Positions 37,372 through 46,091 of a stretch of DNA of 64,000 bases are shown piece after piece. The translations under genes were made by a program, and so were the position numbers. Each line of letters starts with the position of its first letter. The first letter of the stretch is position 1. Source of the stretch: Ruegeria sp. 6PALISEP08 (GTDB lineage Bacteria; Pseudomonadota; Alphaproteobacteria; Rhodobacterales; Rhodobacteraceae); assembly GCF_001238295.1 (NCBI RefSeq), contig NZ_LGXZ01000003.1, positions 293,287 through 357,286 of the forward strand. The letters are read 5' to 3'. The notes under the pieces were generated by a model, which saw only the letters and a program-made list of their open reading frames with translations, did not search any database and had not been told where the DNA came from.

Positions 37372-37385
37372 TTGATCCTGATCAA
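37372..37385. promoter_or_regulatory. FNR/FnrL-type box
   Basis: TTGATCCTGATCAA is an exact match to the FNR/Anr consensus TTGAT-N4-ATCAA. It lies 66 nt before the rhodanese GTG start and 142 nt before the mnhA start, inside the 222-nt divergent region. The distance favours control of the rhodanese-esterase pair, but either side is possible. The consensus is established for Rhodobacter FnrL; its activity here is inferred. Confidence 0.6.
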
Positions 37386-37451
37386 AGGTTTAAAGGCATT
37401 CGTTTCCGGCCACATGTGCTAGATCAAGGGGCATCGAACAGGAGGCAACCG

Positions 37452-37925
37452 GTGACCGAGCAAGTGAACCGAACCCGAAGATGGGTGTTGATTGGCGGTG
37501 GTGTTGCGCTCGCTGCGGGGTTTGCGATCCGGGAAATTCGGTTGATCCCCGAAGATCACGGTGGTGAGCGGATCAGCGTTGAAACGGCGCATGAACAAGC
37601 CCGCAAAGGACGCATCCTGTTGGTCGACATACGAACGCCGCGTGAATGGCGCGCCTCGGGCATTGGCGAAGGTGCAGCACCCCTGGATATGCGGCGCGAA
37701 GACTTCGTTGAGGCATTGCAGCAGTTGACCGGCGGTCAACTGGATGCGCCAGTGGCGTTAATCTGTGCGCGCGGGGTGCGCTCAGCGCGTTTAAGCAACC
37801 AACTCATAGCGGCCGGTTTTACTCAAATCATTGACGTGCCCGAGGGTATGCTGGGTTCAGCCGCAGGCCCAGGTTGGGTCAGGGCCGGACTGCCGGTTCG
37901 CAAATTTAATGAGGATGCAGGATGA
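37452..37925 (+). CDS. Membrane-anchored rhodanese-domain protein
   Basis: 157 aa from GTG at 37452 (VTEQVNRTRRWVLIGGG); AGGAGG at 37439-37444 decides this start. Residues ~8-26 (RWVLIGGGVALAAGFAI) form an uncleaved anchor or Tat/Sec-type signal that places the domain outside the cytoplasm. The rhodanese domain spans ~45-145: LLVDIRTPREWRASG, then the active-site loop LICARGVRSARL with catalytic Cys. It likely transfers sulfane sulfur. The next gene overlaps its stop (ATGA), and an FNR box lies upstream, suggesting oxygen-dependent expression. Confidence 0.85.
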   Translation: MTEQVNRTRRWVLIGGGVALAAGFAIREIRLIPEDHGGERISVETAHEQARKGRILLVDIRTPREWRASGIGEGAAPLDMRREDFVEALQQLTGGQLDAPVALICARGVRSARLSNQLIAAGFTQIIDVPEGMLGSAAGPGWVRAGLPVRKFNEDAG

Positions 37926-38746
37926 TCCGAACACTCAGTCTGGCCGCACTTGTTGCTGCAACCGGGCAGGCCGCATGGGCGGGTTGTGCTGGTCAGGAGA
38001 CAGTTTGTGAAACGCCGATGGGGGCGTATCACATTGAACTGCCCGATGAGGACAATGCACCGATGGTCCTGTTCCTGCACGGTTATGGCGGCAGCGGATC
38101 GGGGACGATGCGCAATCGCGCGATGGTCGAGCCCCTGTTGGAACGTGGTTATGCGGTCATGGCGCCTGAAGGTCTGGAGCGACCGGATCGGGGCGGCACC
38201 AAAAGCTGGAACTTCTATCCCGGCTTTGGCGAACGGGACGAAACCGCCTTTCTGACCGAGGTCGTGCAAGATGCCGCAGACCGGTTTGGCGTCGATCCCG
38301 ACCGCGTCCTGCTGGGCGGATTTTCGGCAGGGGGATTCATGGTCAACTATCTGGCCTGTGAGGCTCCTGACACGTTTTCCGCGTATGTGCCGGTGTCCGG
38401 AGGTTTCTGGCGTCCGCACCCCGAGGTTTGCGAAGGTCCGATCCGCATGTTCCACACCCATGGCTGGACAGACAATGTCGTGCCTTTGGAAGGTCGCTTG
38501 CTGGGCGGCGGGCGTTTCCAGCAGGGTGATATCTATGCTGGGCTTGAAATTTGGCGCCAAGCCAATGGCTGCGTCGATCACAAGCCCAGCGGCTTCAGCA
38601 CCACGGATGATTTCATGCGCCGCCGCTGGACCGGATGTACCGAAGGCAGCGCGTTAGAGTTCGCGCTGTTCCCCGGCGGGCATACTGTGCCTGCCGGTTG
38701 GGCAGACATGATCGTCGATTGGTATGAAGGGCTTCCCGGCAGCTGA
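37922..38746 (+). CDS. Secreted alpha/beta-hydrolase, PHB-depolymerase/LpqC-like esterase
   Basis: 274 aa with signal peptide MIRTLSLAALVAATGQAAWA. The alpha/beta-hydrolase catalytic set is visible: oxyanion region LFLHGYGGSGSG, nucleophile in LLGGFSAGGFMVN (GFSAG), Asp in THGWTDNVVP, and His in FPGGHTVP. The several cysteines fit a disulfide-bonded periplasmic enzyme. The family includes poly(3-hydroxybutyrate) depolymerases and feruloyl esterases; substrate unknown. Coupled to the rhodanese gene and directly adjacent, tail to tail, to opgH with no space for a terminator. Confidence 0.85.
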   Translation: MIRTLSLAALVAATGQAAWAGCAGQETVCETPMGAYHIELPDEDNAPMVLFLHGYGGSGSGTMRNRAMVEPLLERGYAVMAPEGLERPDRGGTKSWNFYPGFGERDETAFLTEVVQDAADRFGVDPDRVLLGGFSAGGFMVNYLACEAPDTFSAYVPVSGGFWRPHPEVCEGPIRMFHTHGWTDNVVPLEGRLLGGGRFQQGDIYAGLEIWRQANGCVDHKPSGFSTTDDFMRRRWTGCTEGSALEFALFPGGHTVPAGWADMIVDWYEGLPGS

Positions 38747-40618
38747 TTATTCTGCCGGGGTCATGTTGCCTTTGCCTTCGACCAGCCGCTTCAGCTCATC
38801 CCTGTACCGGCGAGCCGAACGGGTGATAGCAGGCTCGCTGAAGTCTTCCCGCATTCCGACCATCTTGCGCGCAGCGCCTGCCGAGACGCCGCTGAGCGCA
38901 GATAGCGGGATCGCCAGTGCGAGGCTGATGGCAATCGGAGCCAGCCAGATCGACACCAGACCGGACAGGATACCAACGCTCAGCGCGACACCGCTGACGG
39001 TTTCAAGGGCATGGCACAGGATCAGCGTGCGCAGACCATAGGTGCCGCCGTCGCGGGCCTGAGGCGACCAGCCACGCTGGATGCCAAAGGCCGTACGGAA
39101 GACGGCGATCATCTGCTGGACCATCAGGATCGGTGCATACAGGATGGACAACAGCACCTCAGCCAGAAACGAAGTCAGGAATTTGCGCCCGCCGCCGAAG
39201 TCTGAAAAGTGCACACCGCTCAGTGGTAAAGCCAAAACACCCAGCACCTTGGGGGCCAGAAGCATAGCGTACATGACCAGAATGATCAGCACATGCCGGG
39301 TTTCCGACATCTCTGGCCATTGCGGGAACAGAGGGTTGTCAGGGCTGAAGTAGTGCAGGACAGATGCGTCCTGACCCTGACCGATCAAGGCCCACATCAG
39401 CAAAAGTGCGAACCACAGGGGGGACATCAGGTATCCGACCGCGCCATGAAACATGTGAAAGCGCGACACGGCGCGGAACCCGGTCGAGCCCAGCAGCTTC
39501 AGGTGTTGCAGGTTGCCCTGACACCAGCGGCGATCCCGCATGGCGTGATCAATGAGGGTGGGTGGGGTTTCTTCGTATGACCCACGAATGCGCGGCAGGA
39601 AACGCACGGCCCAACCGGCGCGGCGCAACAATCCGGCCTCGACAAAATCGTGGCTCATGATCAGCTTGTCCTGACCGCTGATTGAACGCAGCTTGGGCAG
39701 ACCGGCGCTGGTGGCAAAAGCCTTGGTGCGGATGATCGCGTTATGGCCCCAATAGTTGCCCTCTTGCCCGCACCAACGCGCCAGGCCTTCGGCAAATGCG
39801 ATGCCGTAGACGCCGTTGGCAAATTGCTGCATCCTGGCAAAAACCGATTGCGCGCCAATGAGTTGCGGATAGCTTTGGATCAGACCAGCCCCCGGATCAC
39901 GCGCCAGCGCATCGGTCAGGCGATAGATCGCGCGACCGGTCATCAGGCTGTCGGCATCCAGTACCAGCATGGCATCCCAGTCTGCACCCCAACGGCTGAC
40001 CCAGTCGGCGATATTGCCCACTTTACGGTCAGTATTCTGTTCGCGGCGGCGATAGTAGAGCTCCAGCCCCGGAGCTAACGTGGTACGCAACGCCTCGACG
40101 CTGGCTTGTTCCTGTGCCGCAATCTCGGGATCGCGCGTGTCCGACAAAATGAACATGGCATAGTGGTGCCGACCACTGCGCGTCTGCAAATCTTCAAGCA
40201 TGGTACGGGCGTTGCCCAGCACGTTCCACGGAACTTCGTTATAGATCGGGGTCAGCAGGGCCACGCGTAGCGGCTGCGCGCGGTGACTTTTTTGGGGGCG
40301 ATCCTGCTTGGACAGGGACACCATACCCAAAAGCACCGTGCAGACCGTGAAAGAGATCCAGAAGAAGTTGAACGAAATCAGCGCCAACAGGATCGCTTCG
40401 ACCAGGTTAATCCCTTCGGCGCTGAACCAATCGCTCATCACCCAGAGCAGACCCAATGTTGCCGCCATCGCGGGGGAAAACGCCAACGCACGCCAAAATC
40501 CGGCAGACGCCGCGCGGCTGCCCGACGGTGCATCCGCATCCCGGAACCGCGCGCCAAAGTTCTGCGCGGGCATCGCCAGAGGGGCCTGGGGCGGCATGAT
40601 ATGCAGATCGCGGCTCAT
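38747..40618 (-). CDS. opgH: Glucans biosynthesis glucosyltransferase OpgH
   Basis: 623 aa from ATG at 40618, which overlaps the opgG stop (ATGA). An inner-membrane glycosyltransferase family 2 enzyme that makes the beta-1,2 backbone of osmoregulated periplasmic glucans from UDP-glucose. Helices at ~45-65 and ~75-100 are followed by the catalytic domain: MLVLDADSLMTG (DxD metal site), a second acidic motif in SHDFVEAGLLRRAGW, and the RRWCQGNLQHLKL (QxxRW-type) motif. Several C-terminal helices form the translocation part. It is shorter than the ~850-aa E. coli protein, in line with alphaproteobacterial members. Confidence 0.95.
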   Translation of the reverse strand: MSRDLHIMPPQAPLAMPAQNFGARFRDADAPSGSRAASAGFWRALAFSPAMAATLGLLWVMSDWFSAEGINLVEAILLALISFNFFWISFTVCTVLLGMVSLSKQDRPQKSHRAQPLRVALLTPIYNEVPWNVLGNARTMLEDLQTRSGRHHYAMFILSDTRDPEIAAQEQASVEALRTTLAPGLELYYRRREQNTDRKVGNIADWVSRWGADWDAMLVLDADSLMTGRAIYRLTDALARDPGAGLIQSYPQLIGAQSVFARMQQFANGVYGIAFAEGLARWCGQEGNYWGHNAIIRTKAFATSAGLPKLRSISGQDKLIMSHDFVEAGLLRRAGWAVRFLPRIRGSYEETPPTLIDHAMRDRRWCQGNLQHLKLLGSTGFRAVSRFHMFHGAVGYLMSPLWFALLLMWALIGQGQDASVLHYFSPDNPLFPQWPEMSETRHVLIILVMYAMLLAPKVLGVLALPLSGVHFSDFGGGRKFLTSFLAEVLLSILYAPILMVQQMIAVFRTAFGIQRGWSPQARDGGTYGLRTLILCHALETVSGVALSVGILSGLVSIWLAPIAISLALAIPLSALSGVSAGAARKMVGMREDFSEPAITRSARRYRDELKRLVEGKGNMTPAE

Positions 40619-42114
40619 GTGGTCCAACGATATAGCCAGACCTCAGAGGCAGGCTGTTTGTCCTTCAGCAATTGCGCACGCAGCTCAACATGGTTTCGCT
40701 CGCCCGGTTCGAACGAGAAAGCCAGTCGCAAGCCGCCGGTATCAGGATTGCGTTGCAGAACCCCGTCCGAGGTTTCGGCATGAGGCGAGTCAACAAAGAT
40801 CGAGATCGCATCGATATCATCGAACAGATCGCTGTGTTCAAAATCGATAACGGCCAGACGACCCTCACCAAAGGTGTTTTCGCCCATCGCGGTGTTGATT
40901 ACCCGCGGCATCGGCGTACGCTGGGGTTCTTCCCCCCAGATCAGGCGATAGGACAGGTCGACCTGACTGCCAGCGGCATAGGGCTCAGCCGGGCGCCAAT
41001 AGGCGACAATGTTGTCATAGATTTCCTGATCTGCCGGAATTTCAACCAGCGTCACGGTGCCTTTGCCCCAATCTTCATTGGGCTCGACCCAAAGACCCGG
41101 ACGTTTGTGATAATTGGCCTCAAGATCTGCGTAATCCGAAAACTCGCGCTTGCGCTGCATCAGGCCAAAACCGCGCGGATTCGTGTCAACAAAGGACGAG
41201 ATTTGCAGCCGGGTCGGGTTGGCCAACGGACGCCACAGAACCTCGCCCGCGCCATTGCGGATCAGCAGCCCATCGCTGTCGTGAACAGCAGGGCGGAAAT
41301 CGTCGAACCGGCTGTGATTGGTCTGGTCGTACAGGAACATCGAAGTACCCGGTGCAATGCCCACATGGGGCAGCTCTTCGCGCGGGAACAAGGTTGCCTC
41401 GACATCCATGATGCAATCTGCACCCGCCGTGACGTTGAACCGATAGGCTCCGGTCACGCTGGGGCTGTCCATCAGGGCATGCACAACCATATTGCGCTGA
41501 CCGGGTGCGGGGCGTTCCAGCCAGAAGCGGATGAACTCGGGGAATTCCTCGCCATCCGGATCGCCGGTTTTCAGGGCAAGACCACGCGCGGACAGGCCAT
41601 AAACCTCGTGCAAGCCTATGGCGCGGAAATAGCTGGCCCCTTGCCAGACGCAGAATTCATCTGTTTTGCCGGGGCGGTGCATCTCGGTCCGAAGGCGCAG
41701 GCCCGAAAAGCCCAGCGTGTCATCGATAGGCAGTTGCGGCACATCTTCGGACTTGTCGAACATGTCCAGATCGAAGGCGATCGGCGTGGCCATGCCATTC
41801 TCAACCGTTTCAACTTTCACGGTGCGCGGGAAATACAAACCCGGTGTGAAGAAATCGACGTTGAACGGCGTCTCGGTTTCGTACCACAGCGCCCGGTCCA
41901 GCCGGAACCGGATCGAGCGATACTGCTGATAGGTCAGGTCCTGCCATTCCTGCGGCACCATCTCGCGTTCCGCATAGGGACGGCTGGCCAGATCGCGCGC
42001 CATCTCGATCACATAGTCACGGTCAAATGGCACCTCACCACCCGTTGCATAGGCAGACGGGGCAAAGGCCAAGGCGGTCGTCGAGATGAGGAATGCGCGA
42101 CGGGTAAAGTTCAT
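40615..42114 (-). CDS. opgG: Periplasmic glucan biosynthesis protein OpgG
   Basis: 499 aa. The N terminus MNFTRRAFLISTTALAFAPSAYA has a twin-arginine motif (TRRAFL), suggesting Tat export. The mature part carries conserved OpgG/OpgD stretches: RFRLDRALWYETETPFNVDFF, GASYFRAIGLHEVYGLSARGLA, and the C-terminal Ig-like domain from ~400. It is required for assembling the periplasmic glucan backbone; recent family work assigns endoglucanase activity to OpgG/OpgD. The start overlaps the opgC stop (ATGA) and the stop overlaps opgH. Confidence 0.95.
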   Translation of the reverse strand: MNFTRRAFLISTTALAFAPSAYATGGEVPFDRDYVIEMARDLASRPYAEREMVPQEWQDLTYQQYRSIRFRLDRALWYETETPFNVDFFTPGLYFPRTVKVETVENGMATPIAFDLDMFDKSEDVPQLPIDDTLGFSGLRLRTEMHRPGKTDEFCVWQGASYFRAIGLHEVYGLSARGLALKTGDPDGEEFPEFIRFWLERPAPGQRNMVVHALMDSPSVTGAYRFNVTAGADCIMDVEATLFPREELPHVGIAPGTSMFLYDQTNHSRFDDFRPAVHDSDGLLIRNGAGEVLWRPLANPTRLQISSFVDTNPRGFGLMQRKREFSDYADLEANYHKRPGLWVEPNEDWGKGTVTLVEIPADQEIYDNIVAYWRPAEPYAAGSQVDLSYRLIWGEEPQRTPMPRVINTAMGENTFGEGRLAVIDFEHSDLFDDIDAISIFVDSPHAETSDGVLQRNPDTGGLRLAFSFEPGERNHVELRAQLLKDKQPASEVWLYRWTT

Positions 42115-43328
42115 TTCTTCGACTTCCAGGGTTGTGACTTGAACCACGCGGCCAGATAAGCCACGCCGATGATCATCGCAAAGCCAATCATGTTGGCGAT
42201 AAAGACACTGGCAACATCCCGCCCAGATTGGTCAAGCGCGACACCGATCAACCGGGCTGCGGCCATGGAAAACACAAAGACCGCAAGGGATTGCTGGCCG
42301 ACCTTGGTGATAACCGCCAGCAGTGTTTGCCAGATGCGTGCGCCCATACTGTGACCTGTTGCGATCAGGCGGTGACCATGCTCACCCGCTGCGACCCAAC
42401 CCAGATAGGCCAGTGACAGGAAGTGGACATAGCGCAGAAGGCCAAATTCTGTTTTGCCACGCAGATCCTCAGTCAAGGGCCAGCCCGGACGGATCGTTGC
42501 GCCAAGATCAGGCGCGGCGGTGTTGATCCAGGTAAAGACCTTCCACGACCCGAACGGAGCCGACAGGACGACAAAGGCAATTGCAACCCAGATCAGGGTT
42601 TTAGAAACGGGTGGGGCGGGAATCCAACCGCGCATGAACGCGAACCCTGTGAAGAACAGAAGTTGCCAGCCAAACGGGTTGAAGAACCACTGACGGTTTG
42701 ACCATGGCTCAGCCGGCAATGCCAGTGCGCCGGTCTGAGCGACTAACCAGATCGCCACGCAAACCGCCGCCATAAGCCAAAAGCTGACGCGGTAGAGCGC
42801 CATATAAAGCGGCATCAGCGCCAGGACCACCAGATACATCGGCAGGATGTCAAAGTAGTTAGGCACATAGGTCAGCGTAAAAATCCCAACCATCTGCGAC
42901 GCAGGATCGTTGAAGAAGTGCTGCAGATTCAGGGATGAGACATAGGTTTTCTCGAACGCACCGGTCTGATCCAGCGCGGCCATGGTCATGGCCACAAAGA
43001 AAAACAGGCAGATATGCGCCCAGTAGACCTGCCAGATACGGAAGGCGACACGTGCTGTCCCCATCCACCATCCCTTGCGTAGAAACGCACCGCCAAAGGC
43101 AATGGCCGAGGCCATGCCCGAACAGAACACAAAGATCTCGGTCGCGTCGGAATAGCCGAACCGCGCAGGTATCCATTTGGCCCAGGGATCATTTGGGATA
43201 TGGGCGATCAGAATGATGAACATCGCGATACCGCGATAAAAATCCAGCCGTGGGTCACGCGTGCGGGCAGGGGCTGCGGCCGGGGCCGCAGCGGGTGCAA
43301 AATCAGAAGCGGGCGATATGGTCGCCAT
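42111..43328 (-). CDS. opgC: Glucan succinyltransferase-like membrane protein OpgC
   Basis: 405 aa from ATG at 43328 (MATISPASDFAPAAA); an upstream GTG would overlap the preceding gene. About ten helices with the OpgC signature DPRLDFYRGIAMFIILIAHIPN near residue 25, and GYSDATEIFVFCSGMASAIAFG after it. In R. sphaeroides OpgC succinylates periplasmic glucans; the same role is inferred here. It is the first opg gene, 28 nt after the TPR gene, with an Ala/Pro-rich cytoplasmic N terminus. Confidence 0.92.
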   Translation of the reverse strand: MATISPASDFAPAAAPAAAPARTRDPRLDFYRGIAMFIILIAHIPNDPWAKWIPARFGYSDATEIFVFCSGMASAIAFGGAFLRKGWWMGTARVAFRIWQVYWAHICLFFFVAMTMAALDQTGAFEKTYVSSLNLQHFFNDPASQMVGIFTLTYVPNYFDILPMYLVVLALMPLYMALYRVSFWLMAAVCVAIWLVAQTGALALPAEPWSNRQWFFNPFGWQLLFFTGFAFMRGWIPAPPVSKTLIWVAIAFVVLSAPFGSWKVFTWINTAAPDLGATIRPGWPLTEDLRGKTEFGLLRYVHFLSLAYLGWVAAGEHGHRLIATGHSMGARIWQTLLAVITKVGQQSLAVFVFSMAAARLIGVALDQSGRDVASVFIANMIGFAMIIGVAYLAAWFKSQPWKSKK

Positions 43329-43356
43329 ACGTTCTCTGTCCTTCTTGGTCTTCTTG

Positions 43357-44727
43357 TTATTCGGCGGGGACGCTTTGTACGTCGCCGCCGTCACGGGCCG
43401 CGTCGATCAGGGCGCGGCGCGCGATGGCATAATTGTCTTCGCCTCCGGCACGTTTGGCGCGGCGGTCGTCCAGAATACGTTCAACCGCATCAAGTCGCCC
43501 GGCGCGCAGGCCGGAATCGATGGTAATTCGTTCAAATACATCACGTTGCGCATGGCTGCCACCGGCCAGTTGCATTGAACCGCGCGCTGCCAGCAGGTGA
43601 TCAAACGCCGTGCCATAATGGCCGTCACCAAAGGCTTCGAGGCCCATGGCGGCTGCAACTCCGGGATCGGCCATGCGGCGGGTCGTATCGTCATTGGCGC
43701 GCGCAGCATCCGTGTTCATGCGGCTCAGCATCTTGGCAGTGGCGTCGGTGCGATTGTCACCGGTCAGCGCCAGAAGGTAATGCAGATCGGCGAAGATGAG
43801 GCAGCCATCTTCGGTGCGTGCGGCGCTCAGGTCAGCCAGCTCTTCCCAGCGATTTCCGACATTTACGCCCTCAAGCTCAAGCCGCATCAACAGCGAAGTG
43901 CCGTTCGAGATGTCGCGGTAATCGTCCGTTTTGTCCTTGCGGACATGATTGTCATACAAATCCATCACCTGATCGACCTGACCCAGATCCAGATGCATGA
44001 GCGCCTTATGCCACCAGACGTGATAGCGGAAGTTGTTGCAATGCGCCCACGCGTCTTCTCGTCCGGCCAGCCAGTCAAGGCCCAGCTGCGCGTTGCCGGT
44101 CATCTCATGAACGTGGGCCACCGCGTGCAGACCCCAAGCATCGTCAGATACCATCCACAGCGCCTGACGACCTGCGATCTCAGCTTTTTCATAAGCGCCG
44201 GTCTCTTCCAGCGCAAAGGAGTGGCAGCCCAGCAGATAGCCCCGGCCCGGGTGGTCAGGTTCATAGGCAGGCATCACGCGTTCGATCGAGCGACGCATCC
44301 CGTCAGCATCACCCAGAACAAAGCGGGTTGCGTGGCTGAGCTTCATCGCCAGCGTGTCCTGCGGATGATCACGCAGAATCGCCTCGAATTTCTGTGCGGC
44401 CCGAGCCTGTTGGCCCGCCAAATACAGGGCCAGCGAATCCACATAGAGACGCTCGCGCGCTGTGATGGGCTGACGTTCCATCGCTGCGTTGGCAGCAGCC
44501 AGCGCGTCGACGGCAACCGCCATCATCTCGCGTCGCCCAAGCAGAGCCATGAACAGACCCTTGATCGCATGGCCCAGTGCGAAGTCGGGCTCAAGCTCCA
44601 GCACTTTGCCCAGATGTTGGGGGGTAACGGCGGCATGGGCCATGAAACCAAGCAGAACACCATTCCAGGCATCGACAGCAGCCGGCTGGGTCAGGGTGTT
44701 CATCTGTCCAAAAACATCTTGTTTCAT
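43357..44727 (-). CDS. Tetratricopeptide-repeat protein, TTC38-like
   Basis: 456 aa from ATG at 44727 (MKQDVFGQMNTL). Helical repeats throughout: LEPDFALGHAIKGLFMALLG, ARERLYVDSLALYLAG, GRGYLLGCHSFALEETGAYE, DAWGLHAVAHVHEMTGN and FRYHVWWHKALMHLDLG. The last two blocks are typical of the TTC38 family. No signal peptide or catalytic site is visible. It lies 28 nt before opgC on the same strand and probably shares the promoter. A link to glucan synthesis is inferred from position only. Confidence 0.85.
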   Translation of the reverse strand: MKQDVFGQMNTLTQPAAVDAWNGVLLGFMAHAAVTPQHLGKVLELEPDFALGHAIKGLFMALLGRREMMAVAVDALAAANAAMERQPITARERLYVDSLALYLAGQQARAAQKFEAILRDHPQDTLAMKLSHATRFVLGDADGMRRSIERVMPAYEPDHPGRGYLLGCHSFALEETGAYEKAEIAGRQALWMVSDDAWGLHAVAHVHEMTGNAQLGLDWLAGREDAWAHCNNFRYHVWWHKALMHLDLGQVDQVMDLYDNHVRKDKTDDYRDISNGTSLLMRLELEGVNVGNRWEELADLSAARTEDGCLIFADLHYLLALTGDNRTDATAKMLSRMNTDAARANDDTTRRMADPGVAAAMGLEAFGDGHYGTAFDHLLAARGSMQLAGGSHAQRDVFERITIDSGLRAGRLDAVERILDDRRAKRAGGEDNYAIARRALIDAARDGGDVQSVPAE

Positions 44728-44906
44728 ACTTGGGTCCAATCTGATTGCGATATTTGACACTGTTCGATGTAACAGAGTGTGCGAGAGCGGCGTAACAGTA
44801 TCGACCCTGCTCTCGAATTGGTGAAATGACGTGTGCGTAAAAGACGAAAAAAACCGCCGATTCAAGGGCATGTTTCAGCAACTTGCCGCCTAAATGTGCA
44901 AGTATT
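44728..44906 (-). promoter_or_regulatory. Control region upstream of the TPR-opg cluster
   Basis: No gene is seen. An imperfect inverted repeat CACTGTT-CGATGTA-ACAGAGTG lies at about 44758-44779, 30 nt before the TPR start, and is a possible operator or hairpin. No convincing terminator for the CoA-transferase gene was found. Confidence 0.3.
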
Positions 44907-46091
44907 TCAATCCTCGAACGGGTTTTCAGCGCTCAGAACGGCCTCGGTATCCGCCCCGCAGACCGGAGGGGCGCTGCGATATGTTACAGGCGTCCTCGAC
45001 AGGTTCAGGGGATTCCCGATCAGGTTGACCTGACCCGGCTGGGCCTGCATTGCGATCTGCATCTGTCGTGCCGCCACCTGTTCGGTGTCAAACACCTGAT
45101 CCAGCGTCTGAACCGGGCCAACGGGCACTTTGACTGCCTCGAGACCAGAAATAACGGTCTGCGTGTCCAATGCTTGCATTGCAGGTCGCAAAGTGGCGTT
45201 TAGCGCGTCCCGATGCTCCAGTCGGGCTGGATTGGTCGCAAATCTGGGGTCGTCGGCCAGCTCGGGATTATTGATGAAACTGCAAAGCTTTCTGAACTGA
45301 CTGTCATTTCCGACCGCGAGAATCACGTGCCCGTCGGCGGTTTCATACACATCATAAGGTACGATATTCGGGTGCCCGTTGCCGCGTCGCTGCGGGACAC
45401 TGCCCGAGGTCAGATAGTTCACGCCTTCATTGATCAGCCAGGCAATCTGGGCATCCACCAGCGCCAGATCGATTTGCTGGCCCTCACCAGTCAGGTCACG
45501 GTGGCGAAGTGCGGCCAGAATGCCGACGCTTGCGTACATCCCGCACATCACATCTGCGATGCCAACACCCACTTTCATCGGCGCGCCCTCGGGATCGCCG
45601 GTCAAAGACATGATCCCACCATAGCCCTGCGCCATCAGGTCATAGCCGGGCTTGCTGGAATTGGGCCCGGTCTGGCCATAGCCCGAGATCGAGCAGTAGA
45701 CCAAACTGGGAAACTCTTGCGACAGGGTGGCATAGTCCAGCCCGAACTTCGCAAGCCCACCGGGTTTGAAGTTCTCGATCAGGATATCCGCGTGTGACGC
45801 CAGTCGCCGAATCTCAGCCTGACCTTCAGCCGTGGCGATATCCAGCGTGACGGATTTCTTGTTGCGGTTGGCCGACATGAAATAGGCACTCAGGTCCGAG
45901 CGGTTGCCCTCGGCATCCGTCACATAGGGTGGGCCCCATTGCCGAGTGTCGTCGCCGCCGGTAGCGGGATTTTCGATCTTGATGACGCTTGCGCCCAGAT
46001 CTCCCAGCAACTGCGTGCAGGTGGGTCCTGCCAAAATGCGGCTAAGATCCAGAACCTTGACGCCCTTCAGGGGGCCTTCAGATGCGGCCAT
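44907..46091 (-). CDS. CoA-transferase family III (CaiB/BaiF)
   Basis: 394 aa from ATG at 46091 (MAASEGPLKGVKVLDLSR), chosen because GGAGG is correctly spaced from it. Family motifs: RILAGPTCTQLLGDLGASVIK at the N terminus, NRNKKSVTLDI, NFKPGGLAKFGLDY, and GYDLMAQGYGGIMSLTG, whose Asp forms the aspartyl-CoA anhydride. It most resembles the succinyl-CoA-dependent dicarboxylate (SUGCT-like) branch by eye. The 5' end overlaps the ThDP-enzyme gene by 14 nt, so both probably act on one pathway. Substrate unknown. Confidence 0.9.
   Translation of the reverse strand: MAASEGPLKGVKVLDLSRILAGPTCTQLLGDLGASVIKIENPATGGDDTRQWGPPYVTDAEGNRSDLSAYFMSANRNKKSVTLDIATAEGQAEIRRLASHADILIENFKPGGLAKFGLDYATLSQEFPSLVYCSISGYGQTGPNSSKPGYDLMAQGYGGIMSLTGDPEGAPMKVGVGIADVMCGMYASVGILAALRHRDLTGEGQQIDLALVDAQIAWLINEGVNYLTSGSVPQRRGNGHPNIVPYDVYETADGHVILAVGNDSQFRKLCSFINNPELADDPRFATNPARLEHRDALNATLRPAMQALDTQTVISGLEAVKVPVGPVQTLDQVFDTEQVAARQMQIAMQAQPGQVNLIGNPLNLSRTPVTYRSAPPVCGADTEAVLSAENPFED

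Noticed and set aside
40672..42159. 495-codon forward open frame opposite opgG
   Set aside because: OpgG is unmistakable on the reverse strand and is coupled by ATGA overlaps on both sides. The forward frame lacks any family signature or ribosome site.
43597..44757. 386-codon forward open frame opposite the TPR gene
   Set aside because: The reverse strand carries clear TPR repeats. The forward frame is His/Arg/Gln-rich in the way antisense frames are.
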